The notes under the pieces were generated by a model. The model searched no databases, had not been told where the DNA came from, and saw only the letters and a program-made list of their open reading frames with translations. A DNA stretch of 64,000 nucleotides. Source: Muscardinus avellanarius. Lineage: Eukaryota > Chordata > Mammalia > Rodentia > Gliridae. Where the stretch lies: assembly GCA_963383645.1 (NCBI GenBank), contig OY726561.1:23516795-23580794 (forward strand), in the 5' to 3' direction. Shown here in pieces: positions 33,811 through 46,273 of this stretch; within the stretch, counting starts at the first letter, position 1, and the number at the start of each line of letters is the position of its first letter. The position numbers were made by a program, and so were the translations under genes.

Positions 33811-34717
33811 CAGGTCATAAACAACCTAAAGATATACCTCAAAGACCTTGAAAAGAGAATCAGTTTAATTCCAAAGCCAGCAGAAGGCAAAAATTAATTA
33901 AAATACAAGCAGAAATGTAAGAAATAGAGAATACAATAAAACAATACACAGGATCAAAAAGTTGGTTCTTTGAAAAGATGAAGAAGGTTGAGAAACCCCT
34001 AGCCAATATAACCAAAAGAAAGCGAGGCATAAACCTAAATTATTAAAATCAGAAATTAAAAAGGAGATATCACCAGAGACAATAGGGAAATTCAGAGTAT
34101 CATCAGAAACTATTTTGGAAATTTATGCTTCAATAAACTTGAAAACATGGAAGAAGTTGACAGATTTGTAAACACATAAACCTACCAAAATTGAACCAAG
34201 AGGATATAGAGAACCTAAACTGACCAAAATCAAGCAAAGGAATAGAAACAGCAATAAAAATTGTGCCAACATAGAAAAGCCCAGAAGAGTTTTCAGCTGA
34301 ATTCTACAAATGTTTTAAAGAAGAATTAAAGCCAATACTCACAAGTTATTTGGGGAAATAAAAGGAGATAAATTTTTTCCAAACTCTTTAAGAGGCCAGT
34401 ATCATATGAATATCAAAATCAAATAAAGATACCTTAAGAAAGGCAAATTACAGATCAATATCATTGATGAACATGGATGCAATAATTTTAAACAAAATAT
34501 TAACCATGTGCATTAAAAACCACATTAAGAAAATTGTACATCATGAACAAATTGATTTCATCCCTGAAAATCATGGCTGGTTCAACATACTCAAATCAAT
34601 ACATGCTATTCACCATATAAATTGAAATAAATAAAATAATCACATGATCACATTATTAGAAGGTTAAAAAAATATTTGACGAAATTCAACACTCATTCTT
34701 GTTAAAAAATTTGCAGA

Positions 34718-34931
34718 AGCCAGGTGTGGTGGCGCAAAGTTGTAATCCCAGCATTCAGGAGGCGGAGACAGGAGGATCTTGGTTTGAGGACAGACTCAGG
34801 TACTTAGGGCAGCCCTCCGCAACTTAGTGAGACCGTTTCAAATAGAGAATAAAATATAGGGCAGAGGGTGTAGCTCAGAGGTAGAATGCCTCTGGGTTTC
34901 ATCCTCAGACCCCCCACACACAAAAAAAAAA
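34718..34931 (+). mobile_element. B1-ID SINE, subtype A, inserted in L1 ORF2
   Basis: agccaggtgtggtggcgcaa to tttcatcctcagacccccca plus poly-A. A short ttgcaga duplication is visible in the flanks, and L1 reverse-transcriptase sequence continues on both sides. Confidence 0.9.
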
Positions 34932-35450
34932 CTTTGCAGAAAATTAAAATAGAAGAAACATATATCAACCTTATTGAGGCAATACTCAGTAAAACCCAGT
35001 CTAACATCATACATAATGGGAGAAAACTACAGGAATATCCTCTAAAGTAAGGAACAAGTAAAGAATGTCCACTATTACCTTTCCTTTTCAATATAGTCCT
35101 TGAGACTCTTGCCAGAGCAATAAGAAACAAGGATATCAAATAGATCCAAATAGAAAAAGAAAAATTAAAATTATATTTTATTTGCAGATAACATGATCCT
35201 ATATCTAGAAGACCCAAAGAACTCAACCTAAAGACTACTAGAGCTGATTAATAAATTCAACAAAGTAGCAGCAAACAAAATTAAACCAAAAAATTCAGGA
35301 GCTTTTCTATAGTCCAAACTTAAATGCCTGGAGAAATACAAAAAACAACAATTCATTCATAATAATCTCAAAAATAATTATATACCTAGAAATAAGCCTA
35401 ACCAAAGAGGTAAGATGCCTCTGTAATAAAAACTCTAAATAAAAAATTTA

Positions 35451-35667
35451 AGCTGGCGTGGTGACACACACTTGTAATCCCAGCATTTGGGAGGCTGAGA
35501 CCGGAGGATAGTGGTTCTCAGACAGCCCCAGCTACTTAGTGAGGCCATCCACAACTTAATGAGACCCTATTTCAAAATAATAAATAAAAAATAGGGCAGG
35601 GGGTGTGGCTCAGAGGTCAAATGCCCCTGGGTTCCATCCCTAGACCCGCAAAAAAAAAAAAAAAAAT
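35451..35667 (+). mobile_element. B1-ID SINE, subtype A, inserted in L1 ORF2
   Basis: agctggcgtggtgacacaca to ccatccctagacccgc plus poly-A. Confidence 0.9.
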
Positions 35668-36407
35668 TAATATCTTGGAAGATGGAAAGATCTCCACTGC
35701 TCTTGGATATGCAGAATATCAAAATGGCCATTCTATCAAATGTGATCTACAGAATCATTTCTCCCTATCAAAATGCTAATGTCATTCTTAATAGACATAG
35801 ATAAATCAATCAGACATCATATATGAAGACACAAAACACCCAGTGAAGCCAAAGCAATTCTCAGCCATAAGGACCATGCAGGAGGTGTCACAGTACCTGA
35901 CTTCAGATTATACTAAGAGTAATAGTACTTAAAACTGAATGGTATTGACAAAAACAAAACAGGCACATTGACCAATGGGATATAATAGAAATTACAGAGT
36001 AACTATAAGTGTGTGGATTTCCTTGATTTTCCTTCCTGAAAAAGGCCACTTACTTATACTGGAGAAGAGACAGCCTTTACAACATATGAGGTGAAAATGA
36101 TTTTGGGAAAACTGGCTATCTGTCTGTAGAAAACAGAACTAAATCTTTACTTCCCATCCTGCACAGGAATCAACTCAAGATGGAACAAAGACCTGGAAGT
36201 AAGATCTGAGACTGTGAAGCTCTTAGAGGAAGGCATAGGTTGAACACTCAAACATACAGGCAAAGGTAGAAACTTCATCAAAAGATCCCTAAAGATCAGA
36301 AAATTAAAACAAAAATTAACAAGTGGAATAGCATCAAACTAAAAAGTTTCTGTTCATCAAAGAAATAATCAAGAGTCTAAAGAGAAAGCCTACAAACAAA
36401 ACTGTGG

Positions 36408-36888
36408 GATATGTACACAATGAAATTTTACTCAGCCATAAGGAAAAACACAATTACATCATTTACAGGGAAATGGATGGAACTGGAGGACATTATGCTA
36501 AGTGAGATTAGTCAGTCACAATAAAGAAGAAATCAGATGCTTTCCCTAATTATCGAAACTTGGGAGAAGTGGGTAGCAGGAGGAATTCTAGATGAAGAAG
36601 GAGATTCTATAGATGAGCAAATAAGGCAACCTAACTGAGGGGATGGGAAGGGTAAGATGGAAAGTCTTTAAAGCACATGATGTACTTAAACTTATCAAAG
36701 TCAGTCATTAAGCCAAGCATGGGAAGGAGGGATGGGAGGGAATGGGGTGGAGATTGGGTAAGGGCTAACTGGATGACATGTGCATGTATGTCTCTATAAG
36801 TCTTTTATACCATTAGGATGTATGACTACAATGCACCAAAAATATAAAAAAGATATATGACTACAATATACCAATAAAACAATTTTGG
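36408..36888 (+). mobile_element. Younger 5'-truncated L1 3' end nested in the decayed L1
   Basis: tttactcagccataaggaaa (end of ORF2) to gactacaatgcaccaaaaat. ORF2 sequence of the host L1 is interrupted here and resumes after it. Confidence 0.82.
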
Positions 36889-36961
36889 GAGAAGATCTTT
36901 ACCAGCCTCCTCTTTGGCAGAGGACTAATATCTAGAATATACAAAGAACTTAAAAGACTTT

Positions 36962-36998
36962 ACAATAGGATTATAAGCATGTGCCACCACACCCAGCA
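36962..36998 (-). mobile_element. Isolated SINE head fragment between two L1 copies
   Basis: aggattataagcatgtgcca then ccacacccagc: antisense SINE head only. Confidence 0.65.
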
Positions 36999-38310
36999 AG
37001 ATAGCTTTTTCAACAAAAGGTGTTGGAAAAGCTGGTTAACCATTTACAGAAAAGTATAAATAAACTGCACTTTCTCAGCCTGCACAAGAGTCAATTCAAG
37101 ATGGATCAAAGACCTGAAAATCAGACCAGAACTTTGCAGCTCCTTGAAAAAGGCATAGGTCTAACACTTCAACACAGAGACATAAGTAAAATCTTTCTCA
37201 ACAAAACCCCAAAAGCACAAAAAAATTAAAGGGAGGATCAATATGTGGGATCATATTAACTGAAGAGCTTCTATGTAGCAAAGGAAAGTATCAAGAACTT
37301 CAACTGAGAGCTATAGAATGGGAGAAAATTTTTGCCAACTACTTCTCTGTAAGAGGACTAATATCTAGATCATACAGAGAACTAAAGAAACTCACCACTA
37401 AGAAAATATGACCAAATTAAAATAAAATTGGCAAGTAAACTAAATAGACACTGCACAAAACAAGAAATTCAAATGGCCAGATAATTTATAAAAAATGTTC
37501 AGCATCATTAAAAATCAGAAAGAAGCAAGTGTTGTTAGGTGATGTCTCAGGGTAAAGATTTCACCTAATCCAATATAGAATGGGAATCATTAAAAACAAA
37601 CAACAAATGCTGGTGAGGGTGTGGAGAAGTAGGAACTCTAATACATTGTTGGTGGGCTTGCAAATTAGTACAACCACTTTGGAAGACAGTATGGAAGATC
37701 CTCAAAGAATGAGAATAAACCTACCATGTGATCCAACAATACTTCTAAATATTTACTCAAAAGAATGGGAACAGAACTACTAATCTAGTGCATTCATATA
37801 TATGTTTATAGCTGCACAATTCACAATTTCCCAAGGATGGAATCATCCAAGATGTCCATCAACAGATGAATGAATTACACAATTTCTGTATATGTGCACA
37901 ATAAAATTTTCAGCCATAAAGAAGAATAAAATCATTGCATTTGCATTGAAATGAATGGAATTGGTGAATATTTGGTAAGGGAGAAGAGTCTGTCACAAAA
38001 AACAATGAATTAGATGCTTCCCCTAATATCTGGAAGCTAGGGAGAGAAAGTCACAGGAGGAACTCTAGACAAAGAAGGAGAATAAGGTGAGCTGAGGGTG
38101 ATTGGAGAGGAGAAAGAGGGAAACTCCCTTATATACATGATGTACATCCATAAACATATTAAAGTACTAAGCCAAACATCAGAAGGAAGAAGGGGAGAGA
38201 GAATGGAATAAGAAGAAAATGAGTGATGTGTACATGTATGCCTCTACGATCTTGTTCTCCATTAAGATGGATAACAACAATGCACCAATTTAAAAAAGTA
38301 TATTTAGTGG
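36999..38310 (+). mobile_element. 5'-truncated L1: ORF2 C-terminal part and 3' UTR
   Basis: It begins with an ORF2 segment (gtcaattcaagatggatcaa) that is also present in the preceding L1 at about 36170, proving a separate copy. The 3' UTR ends atggataacaacaatgcacc aatttaaaa. The 67-70-aa ORFs are pieces of degenerate ORF2. Confidence 0.82.
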
Positions 38311-38432
38311 AACTTATTGAGAATGTTATAAAATTTATATGCAAATCTAGAGAGGCAATAAGTATCCAGTGCTCATCTGAATAAGCAAGTTCAGGATGTG
38401 TGAATTGTCCTACTAGATATTTGTTTTAGATT

Positions 38433-38628
38433 TTTTTTTCATGGTACTGGAGATTTAGCCAAGGGTTATTCTACATCTTAGCTATATCCCCGATGCTATT
38501 TTATTTTTTTATATTGAAACAGGGTCTCACTAAGTTTTTGATGCAGGCCACAAACCTATTATAATCCTTTCTCAGCCTCCCAAGTTCTTCTCAAGTTAAT
38601 TACAAGAATGCACCATCATTCCCAGCTT
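38433..38628 (-). mobile_element. B1-ID SINE, old
   Basis: catggtactggagatttagc, attgaaacagggtctcacta and a degenerate head. Confidence 0.75.
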
Positions 38629-38798
38629 CTTTTAGAATTTTATTGGTGTAGTATGATTGTGCATCATTATGAGATTCAAAATGATACACTCAATACTTGT
38701 ACCTAAATACTAGATATTTTTAATTATTAAAATAGTATGGTATGGGATGTGGAATACACACTAAATTATTATGTTAAAATAAACTCCTGAAGACAAAC

Positions 38799-38800
<2 letters not shown>

Positions 38801-38878
<78 letters not shown>
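38801..38878 (+). repeat. (TA)n(TG)n compound microsatellite
   Basis: About 20 TA units followed by about 19 TG units. Confidence 0.95.
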
Positions 38879-38880
<2 letters not shown>

Positions 38881-39950
38881 TATGGTAAATTTTAATAATA
38901 TTTAATAAGCTTGTAAAAAAAAGAACTGCAGGTGAAGAATGGAAATTAATAAAATTATCCATTGCAGTGACTTTTGTTTTGAAATAATCTAGCTATATTG
39001 GGTAATCAAGTAGAATATATAAAATAAGAATCCTCAAATGTCAAATATTTTCCATTTAAAAAGAAACTGATTTAGTAGGAGAGTAAGTGAAATCTGGTAC
39101 AGAAATCATGTGATCTAATTTGTTGCACAAATTTATTATGTTAGATATAAAAAGAATTACAACCTTTCCTTATGACATTCACTTGTGTTTACTAAAACTT
39201 AATAAAATGCAAAGAAGAATGAGTTACTAATCCTAAATGCTATCCTTAGGCAAATGTGTGATAATTTTCCCACATATCTAGAGAAAGTAAATGTGTATTA
39301 GGCCTATGAAAATGCAAATAATGAAACTAACCACCTGCTTAATTGCAAGGGTAAGTGGAACCTGATTCTGTTATATATTTATTTTCTATTTATTAAGAGC
39401 TTTGAATACTTGATATTTTCTATAAAACCACAGAGCAGGTGTTTTATCCTTAAAGACATTCTTAAAGCTGTTTTAAAGGCTACTAATATTTAAATGAGAG
39501 AATATGCTAATAATTATAATTTTGCTCATTTTTATTACAAAATTTTTGATGCTATCTTGAACGTGTTTTTTTAACCAAGGATTACAAAATATACTTAAAT
39601 TAGATTACCATATTTTGAAAAAAATGAATAAATTCAAGAGTATTTTAAAGTAAATTAAAAACAATACACATTATTTTGAACACAATCATGCATCAACTGA
39701 ATTGCAGTCAAATTGGTAGCTACACCCACATTATTAGTTGAGGATAAGAGCATGTTGAAAAATGGAATTATGTTTCAAACTCATCAAGGAGAAACTAAAA
39801 CATCAATGGAATGTGGGATTTGAAAATATTGATTGAATCCACATGGTCTACACTAATTAGAAAAAATTAGAGAAAAAATCCAATATGTGCACACACATAT
39901 TTATATAATACATTGATACAATTTTGCATGAAAGATTAGAGAGGAGGAGT
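38879..39950. other. NCAM2 upstream intron, nothing recognised
   Basis: AT-rich unique sequence. Confidence 0.5.
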
Positions 39951-40050
39951 TTTTTATTGGTGTATTATAGTCATTCATCTCAATAAAGTACAAGAGGGTA
40001 GAGGCAAACATGCACACATCACTCATTTAGCCCTTCCCCAATTCTCAACC

Positions 40051-40107
<57 letters not shown>

Positions 40108-40285
40108 CTCCTTCTCATGTTTGGCTTAGTGATTGACTTTGATATGTTTCTAAATGTAAATAATGTACATTAGGGCATTTCCCTTTCCCCCTCTCCCATC
40201 CCTCTCAGATATGTCACCTTATTTGTTCATGTATAGTTTCTCCTTCTTTATCTAAAATTTCTCCTATGTTTTTATACTCTTTCTG
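39951..40285 (-). mobile_element. L1 3' end, antisense, carrying an expanded CT run
   Basis: tttttattggtgtattatag, gtacaagagggtagaggcaa and tttggcttagtgattgactt. The (CT)n at 40053-40104 sits where other copies have a short ctccctccc tract. Confidence 0.85.
40053..40104 (+). repeat. (CT)n microsatellite inside L1 tail
   Basis: About 26 CT units. Confidence 0.95.
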
Positions 40286-40632
40286 CCTAAAAGAGTGCTC
40301 AGTACATTGCGAGCATTAGCTATGAATACATTAAGAATTTAACACATTCCAACAGTGATTAAAAGAAAAAGTATGGTTTCTTTGTTTTTGTGTCTATATT
40401 TCCATGAGGATCAATCAATAAATCTCCACAATGTTTCTGTAGACATCCTAAGTAACTTTCCTTTACAATACTAATTAAGAATTTTTAAAAATCCACAAGT
40501 TGTGAAAATACTATCATTTTCAATATTTCAAGAATAAAACATTATGCCACAAAACAAACAAAAAATGAATACAATGAGCATCATTTTAGAATACATAATT
40601 TATTTAAGAATGTATATAAAAAAGCCAAAATT

Positions 40633-40824
40633 TAGCCGGGTATGGTGGCACACCCTTGTAATCCCCATGCTTGGGAGGCAGAGACAGGAGGATTGCGCAG
40701 GTTCAAAGCCAGACTTGCTGGCTTAAGAGACCCTGTTTTCAAATAAAAAATATAAAAATAGGTCTGGGAGTGTATCCTGGAAATAGAAGGGTTTCCAGGA
40801 ACCCCAGTACCACCAAAAAAAAAA
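40633..40824 (+). mobile_element. B1-ID SINE, subtype B, with target-site duplication
   Basis: agccgggtatggtggcacac to aggaaccccagtaccaccaa. The flanks aaaaagccaaaattt and aaaagccaaatttt form a near-perfect duplication. Confidence 0.93.
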
Positions 40825-41430
40825 GCCAAATTTTAATATTTTGAGAATGATCATAAAAGAGAATTTCCAAGATTCCAGCAAAGCATTCATTTAGTCTAGA
40901 AAAATAAAATGATTGATTTAAAGTAATTAAATATACTGTTTTATTCACCTTTACTAGGCACATAACAGAAAATTGCATTTACATTTTAACACCAGAATTC
41001 TGCTTCTGTGATAAAGGAGTTTTTCAAAATTTTCTACCTGGGTGACAGGACCTCTTTAAGCAATACCAACACTGGAAACTCACCTCACTTGTAATGCTTA
41101 AAGGGTTTACTTAAGACTTTCAATGTCTGTCTGTAATATTAATAGTAATAATCAAGGTATTCTCCATGGACTACATGCCACATTGGATATGAGTATTCAC
41201 TATTGCTCTATTTTTAATTATTTTCTTTGATGATTTCATTCCTACGTTGAATGACATTCTTACTGTCTTCTCCTCAGGCCAGGTTTTCCCAAATAGTTGT
41301 GCCATCATGTCTCATTTCATTTAGGGGAGTCTCTCTAAATATCTTCTCACAGATTTCTCTCCTGATCACCCTTTAAAAAATCATTTCCAACACATTTATA
41401 TTCATACTCTAACTTCCTTTTGTTTATTTT
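40825..41430. other. NCAM2 upstream intron, nothing recognised
   Basis: AT-rich unique sequence. Confidence 0.5.
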
Positions 41431-41576
41431 TTGGAGGGGGTACTGAGATTGAACCAATGGCCATTCTGGCTCTGAGCTACATCCTCAACAGTATATATAT
41501 AATTTTTTTTTCCTTTTTTAAATAGGGTCCCAATAAGGTACTGATGGACTCTCTAAGTTTCTGAGGCTAGCAACTT
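41431..41576 (-). mobile_element. B1-ID SINE fragment, old, lacking the head
   Basis: gtactgagattgaaccaatg, ctgagctacatcctcaacag and aaatagggtcccaataaggt. Confidence 0.72.
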
Positions 41577-41639
41577 ACCTGATATTTTAATATAATTTGA
41601 CATGGGCATAATAAAAACTTATAGGCATTTAAAAATAGT

Positions 41640-42570
41640 TAATAACTAATTTATTTGAAAGACTCTACACTAGCAAAACAAACAACCCAATCAAGAAATG
41701 GGCAAATGAACTAAATAGACACTTCATAAAAGAAGAGATACAAAGGGCCAATAGATACATGAAAAGATGTTCTTCATCACTGGCCATCAGGGAGATGCAA
41801 ATCAAAACTACACTGAGATTCCATCTATCCCCAGTCAGAATGGCAAGCATAAAGAAATCAAATAATAACAAATGCTGGCAAGGATGTGGGGAAAGAGGAA
41901 CTCTTTTACACTGTTGGTGGGAATGCAAACTAGTTCAGCCACTATCTGTGTGGAGATCTGTGTGGAGATTCCTAAGAAAGGTGGGAATAGATCCACCATA
42001 TGATCCAGCTATACCACTCCTGGATATCTTTCCAAAGGGGTTGAATTCAGAGAAATACAGCAACATATGCATACCTATGTTCATAGCAGCACAATTTGTA
42101 ATAGCCAGAATATGGAACCAACCCAGATCTCCATCAACAGATGAATAGATAGCAAAACTTTGGGAAATACACACAATGGAATTCTATTCAGCCATAAAGA
42201 AGAACAAAATTATATCATTTGCAAGAAGATGGAAAGTCCTGGAGAGCATGATGGTAAGTGAGATCAGCCAAGCACAGAAGGAGAAGGTACATATGTTTCC
42301 TCTAATATGCCCAAACAAGAAACACAGAGGATACCAGTGGACTCCAGATAATGGAGGGGAAATATCAGCAAAGTTTGAATGGAAAGATAGGAGAGGAGGA
42401 AGGCTGATCTTGATTAATGAGGGTCTACATCTAAATATGTATAAAATTATGAATATTACATATTTAACCTGGACAACCATTGGTGGGAGGGGGGAAGAGT
42501 AAATGGGGGAGGGGGAGAGGGCACCAAATATAGTTTAAATGTATACCATTTATGTTCAATAAAAAATTTG
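41640..42570 (+). mobile_element. 5'-truncated L1 with near-intact ORF2 C-terminus and a distinct 3' UTR
   Basis: ORF2 C-terminal translation runs from about 41690 to about 42340 in a single frame. It is broken by one TAG at about 42149, at a place where L1s usually have a tryptophan codon. The zinc-knuckle-like [18 protein letters not shown] is intact, followed by FYSAIKKNKIISFARRW. A short repeat gatctgtgtg is duplicated near 41950. The 3' UTR (gggcaccaaatatagtttaa, gtataccatttatgttcaat aaaaaa) differs from every other L1 tail in the window, implying a separate L1 lineage. Confidence 0.88.
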
Positions 42571-42734
42571 TTTAAAAAACCAAAAACAACAAAAAATAAA
42601 GTTCTCTGGTAAGAAAGAAAGCAAAAAGAAATATTAAAATGTTATCTTTAAGTTATCAAAAGCTTGGTATCAGACAAATGAAACTGTTATGTGAGATTAT
42701 CATTTTTAATTTTGGATAAATTGCTATAATACTA

Positions 42735-42930
42735 GATGTCAACCACTAAGCCAAGCATGGGAAGGAGGGATGGGGAGGGAATGGGGTGGGGATCGGGTGG
42801 GGGCTGACTGGGCGATGTGTGCATGTATGTCTACAAAAGTTTTTTTGTATCCCACTATGATGTATGAATACAGTGCGCCAATAAAAAATAAAAAAATAAT
42901 AATAATAAATAATTAATAAAAAGTAAGTAA
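42735..42930 (+). mobile_element. L1 3' tail, 5'-truncated
   Basis: ccactaagccaagcatggga, gggtgggggctgactgggcg and cagtgcgccaataaaaaata, followed by AAT-rich tail units. Confidence 0.88.
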
Positions 42931-44057
42931 ATATAAACAATTAAGTAATCCATTCATTCATCTTCAAAAAATAGCATACTCAAAGATCCACATCACACAG
43001 GCTCTCAGATGTGTAATAGAGATGTGTGACTTGTCTTAATATATTATGGGGTGAGCAGCTGGTAGAATGCTTTTATAAACAATAAATTATCTTTGGTTCC
43101 AAAGAAAAGTAAAAATACTTTTACTAAAAATAATCAACTGAATATCACAGAATCAAGAGTTTATATCACGCTTTGAAGGATGGATTGAGGAAGTGTAGAA
43201 GTTGGGATAATCTAAACTAGAAATGGTGATAAGAAAACCAATTATATTTTTGGCATGGTAAATGGGCCACCTTGGTGAATGAAGGTATTAATATAGGTGA
43301 ATGATACAAAGTAAGGCAGAAAAGAAGGGCTAAGTTATTAAAACACATGAAGCAAACACATCATATAGTGAATATATAGAGTAAATATATATAGTGATAT
43401 ATATAGTGATTATATAGTGAATATATATATATATATATATCCATATATGTGTCTACACTGTTGTTTCTATTGTCATTTGAATTGTAATTTATATCATATG
43501 ATTATAGAGATAGAAATATATTCTTGCTAATCTTTATATATCCTAATGATTTCTTCTTTCAGATATCCTGGAATGTGACAAGGCTATTTTATATATCATT
43601 GTCATATATAATAGTGATTTTCAAAAAAAGCAGGGGCCAAACCAAAGAAGTGTATTAGTTTAAGAAGTTAACAGTACAGTTATTAGAAATTAATATGTAG
43701 AAAAATAAGGAATTCATGAGATGGAAACAGTAAGAAAAATCCACAATATTATCTACATGGCTACAGAAAGGAAAAGTGGTGGAAATCCCTTCTCATGCTT
43801 CCCAGGATTCTGTGCTATATATCTTCAACTTTGTTTTTCTTTTCCATATTCAATTACTTTCCTGATAGGAACATGCTGCTGATTCTCAAAAACACTGAAC
43901 CTTCCTTTTTTGAAATAATTTTCTTGGAGAATGCCCCAAGCTGACCCGTTATAAATATGAAAAATAAAACAATCAAGTGTTGAGAACTAGGGCAGAAACA
44001 GTCTTTTAACATTTTATTTTTTTTAACTTTTCTTATTGTGTAGGTCCTATTTTTCAT
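42931..44057. other. NCAM2 upstream intron, nothing recognised except AT repeats
   Basis: AT-rich unique sequence with a degenerate atatatagtga repeat and a TA run at about 43377-43441. Confidence 0.5.
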
Positions 44058-44230
44058 TGTTTTAATTGGTGCATTGTACTCATACATCTTAATGAGGTAC
44101 AAGATGGTAGAGGCATACAAGCATATGTCACTCAGGCCTTCCTCAAATTCCTTCCCTTTCCCTCTCCCTTCCCTCCCTCTCATATTGGCTTAGTGATTGA
44201 TTTTGATATGTTTGTTAATGTACATCATGC
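44058..44230 (-). mobile_element. L1 3' tail, antisense, 5'-truncated
   Basis: ttaattggtgcattgtactc, gtacaagatggtagaggcat and attggcttagtgattgattt. Confidence 0.85.
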
Positions 44231-44407
44231 AGTTATTAGAACCTTCCATGATAAATGCCACTCAGTAAATGGAGGACTCTTTACTCCTATTTGACATTTA
44301 AGTATATTTACACAGCATAATATAAATAATGTTCATAATAATATTAATTATTAAATAGTCGATAGTGTTTAAATATGTGGGCCATGATTTAAAAATTTAC
44401 ATGTATA

Positions 44408-44598
44408 GCCAGACGTGGTGGCACATGCTTGTAATCCCCACGCTTGGGAGGCGGAGACAGGAGGATCGCACAGGTTCGAAGCCAGCTGTGCTGCTTTAAG
44501 AGACCCTGTTTCCAAAAATAAAATAGGTCTGGGAGTGTGGCCCGGAGGTAGAAGGGCTTCCAGGAACCCCAGTACCACCAAAAAAAAAAAAAAAAAAT
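44408..44598 (+). mobile_element. B1-ID SINE, subtype B
   Basis: agccagacgtggtggcacat to caggaaccccagtaccacca plus poly-A. Confidence 0.93.
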
Positions 44599-45692
44599 TG
44601 CAGGTATAAATATAAACGTGTCTTCTAAAGTATACTATTTTTAAAATTCATTAAAATGAATCATGATGGTTAGCCCACAGAGATTCTTCACTGGAATTAA
44701 GAATGTGCATACTGTATTCTAGCAAATATATTTATGCTGAAATTTAAAGTATCTAGAAGAGTATATAGGAGATGATTTCTAGCATTTTTTGGAAATTTAT
44801 GAGAGCTATGAATACCTTTATTCTTCTATAGATTAAGTTGCTATAAAACACAGATCAAATATTCATTTTCTTACTATTCACAAACATCTTTCCTACATAA
44901 ATCAGTAACATATCTTAATAGCATCTGCATGATTGGTAAAATTATATAGACATAATCTCATTAATTTTATTAATTCAAAAAAACTTTATAGACATTTTTA
45001 GCACATGATTAAGACTGAGCTGCATACAAGATTATGTATAAATTTTTGGCTTCATCTTGAAATATGTGGAAAAGGTTAGAGCAGAGAAGTAATTTTACTT
45101 AAAATGTTATTTTACTTAATTCTTCTTAGGTTAATGCATGTATACTTTGATCTACATAGTTTAAAATCATTAAGATCACAATTATGTATAATATTCAAAT
45201 TTAACTGTGTTTCTTTTATGGGTATAATGAAAGCAGTCCAAAATATTTTTGTTTTTAATTTTAGCATACAAAAACCTTTCTACTACATGCAAATTAGAAC
45301 AAATTTTCTTTCACTGAAAATATGGAATTAGTTTGAATTGGATTTCCCTGTTTTCAATTCATAAGTTTATTGCACTTGCATTTAATATAGGCAAATGAAG
45401 ATTTACAGCCAATTTCTCCTTTGCTATGAAAAATACAGCCATTTAGAAATGATAGTCTTTGTTCTTCAGGCACATTTATGTAAAAAATAGTGTAATCATA
45501 AAAATATTTTTATAAATAAGTTTTTAAAAAGCAGTGAAATTTATTAAGATTTTCAAATTTGTAGTTGTTTAAAGCTAACACTAAACACTGATCATTTTAA
45601 ATTGTTTATATAATAGTGAGATTGAATAGGATGACAGAAGAAAATCCAGTTTCACCCAAGACATTGTAAACTGGATTAAAAGAATTACTGCA
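44599..45692. other. NCAM2 upstream intron, nothing recognised
   Basis: AT-rich unique sequence. The 75-aa ORF at 45104-45331 has no known domain. Confidence 0.5.
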
Positions 45693-45891
45693 AGCCCGGC
45701 GTGGTGGCGCATGCTTGTAATCCCCGCACTTGGGAGGCGGAGACAGGAGTATCGAGGATCGCGCAGGTTCGAAGCCAGCAGCGCTGGTTTACGAGAGACC
45801 TCTTTCAAAATATAAAACAAGTCTGGGAGTGTAGCCCGGAGGTAGAAGGGCTTCCAGGAACCCCACCCCCCCCCCGCCAAAAAAATTAAAA
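45693..45891 (+). mobile_element. B1-ID SINE, subtype B, with target-site duplication
   Basis: agcccggcgtggtggcgcat to aggaaccccacccccccccc. The flanks aaagaattactgca and aaagaaatactgca form a near-perfect duplication. The usual ccagtacc near the end has become a C run. Confidence 0.93.
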
Positions 45892-46273
45892 AGAAATACT
45901 GCAGGATACTCTGAACTAAACTTCGTAATATCGTTACAATCACTTTCAGTAATTAAAGTTACAGTAAATCTATATATAGTCTTATAAAACAACCACCTCT
46001 ACTACAATTTAAAAAAATGTCATCTCACAAGGATTACCTAGAAATAAAAATTTAAAGCCAGGTCATCACAACTGTAGCAAAGAGGCTTACTCTGAACTGG
46101 TGGTCTGGTATCTTACAGCATTGAAAAAATGTTAAGAGCAATCACAGGTTCCTGACATTTTACAACATGAACTCTGCTCATTATTTATAAAAGATGCCTG
46201 CTAACATATTTTACAAAGAATATGCACAGTAACATAATTTAAGCAACACATAACAAGCACAATGAAGAAATGA

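Larger units (their letters stand above)
31900..36960 (+). mobile_element. Decayed L1 with ORF1 and ORF2 remnants, carrying later insertions
   Basis: ORF1 C-terminal homology lies at about 32360-32690 (translated patches ILKAVR, NNFQSRLIY). The ORF2 endonuclease patch VILGDFNTPL lies near 33209. Reverse-transcriptase homology runs about 34430-35330. The FADD box near 35187 reads FADN, losing a catalytic aspartate. Many stops and frameshifts make it dead. It is interrupted by SINEs at 33708, 34718 and 35451 and by a younger L1 3' end at 36408-36888, after which its ORF2 resumes (ggagaagatctttaccagcc). Confidence 0.82.

Noticed and set aside
41759..42502. 129-aa and 108-aa ORFs with conserved protein look
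   Set aside because: They are the C-terminus of L1 ORF2 with an in-frame stop, not a host gene.
45581..45943. 120-aa minus-strand ORF, and similar ORFs at 5719, 26323, 44369 and 40632
   Set aside because: All contain the translated subtype-B SINE (recognisable GFLEALLPPGYTPRP or SWKPFYLRATLPD frames).
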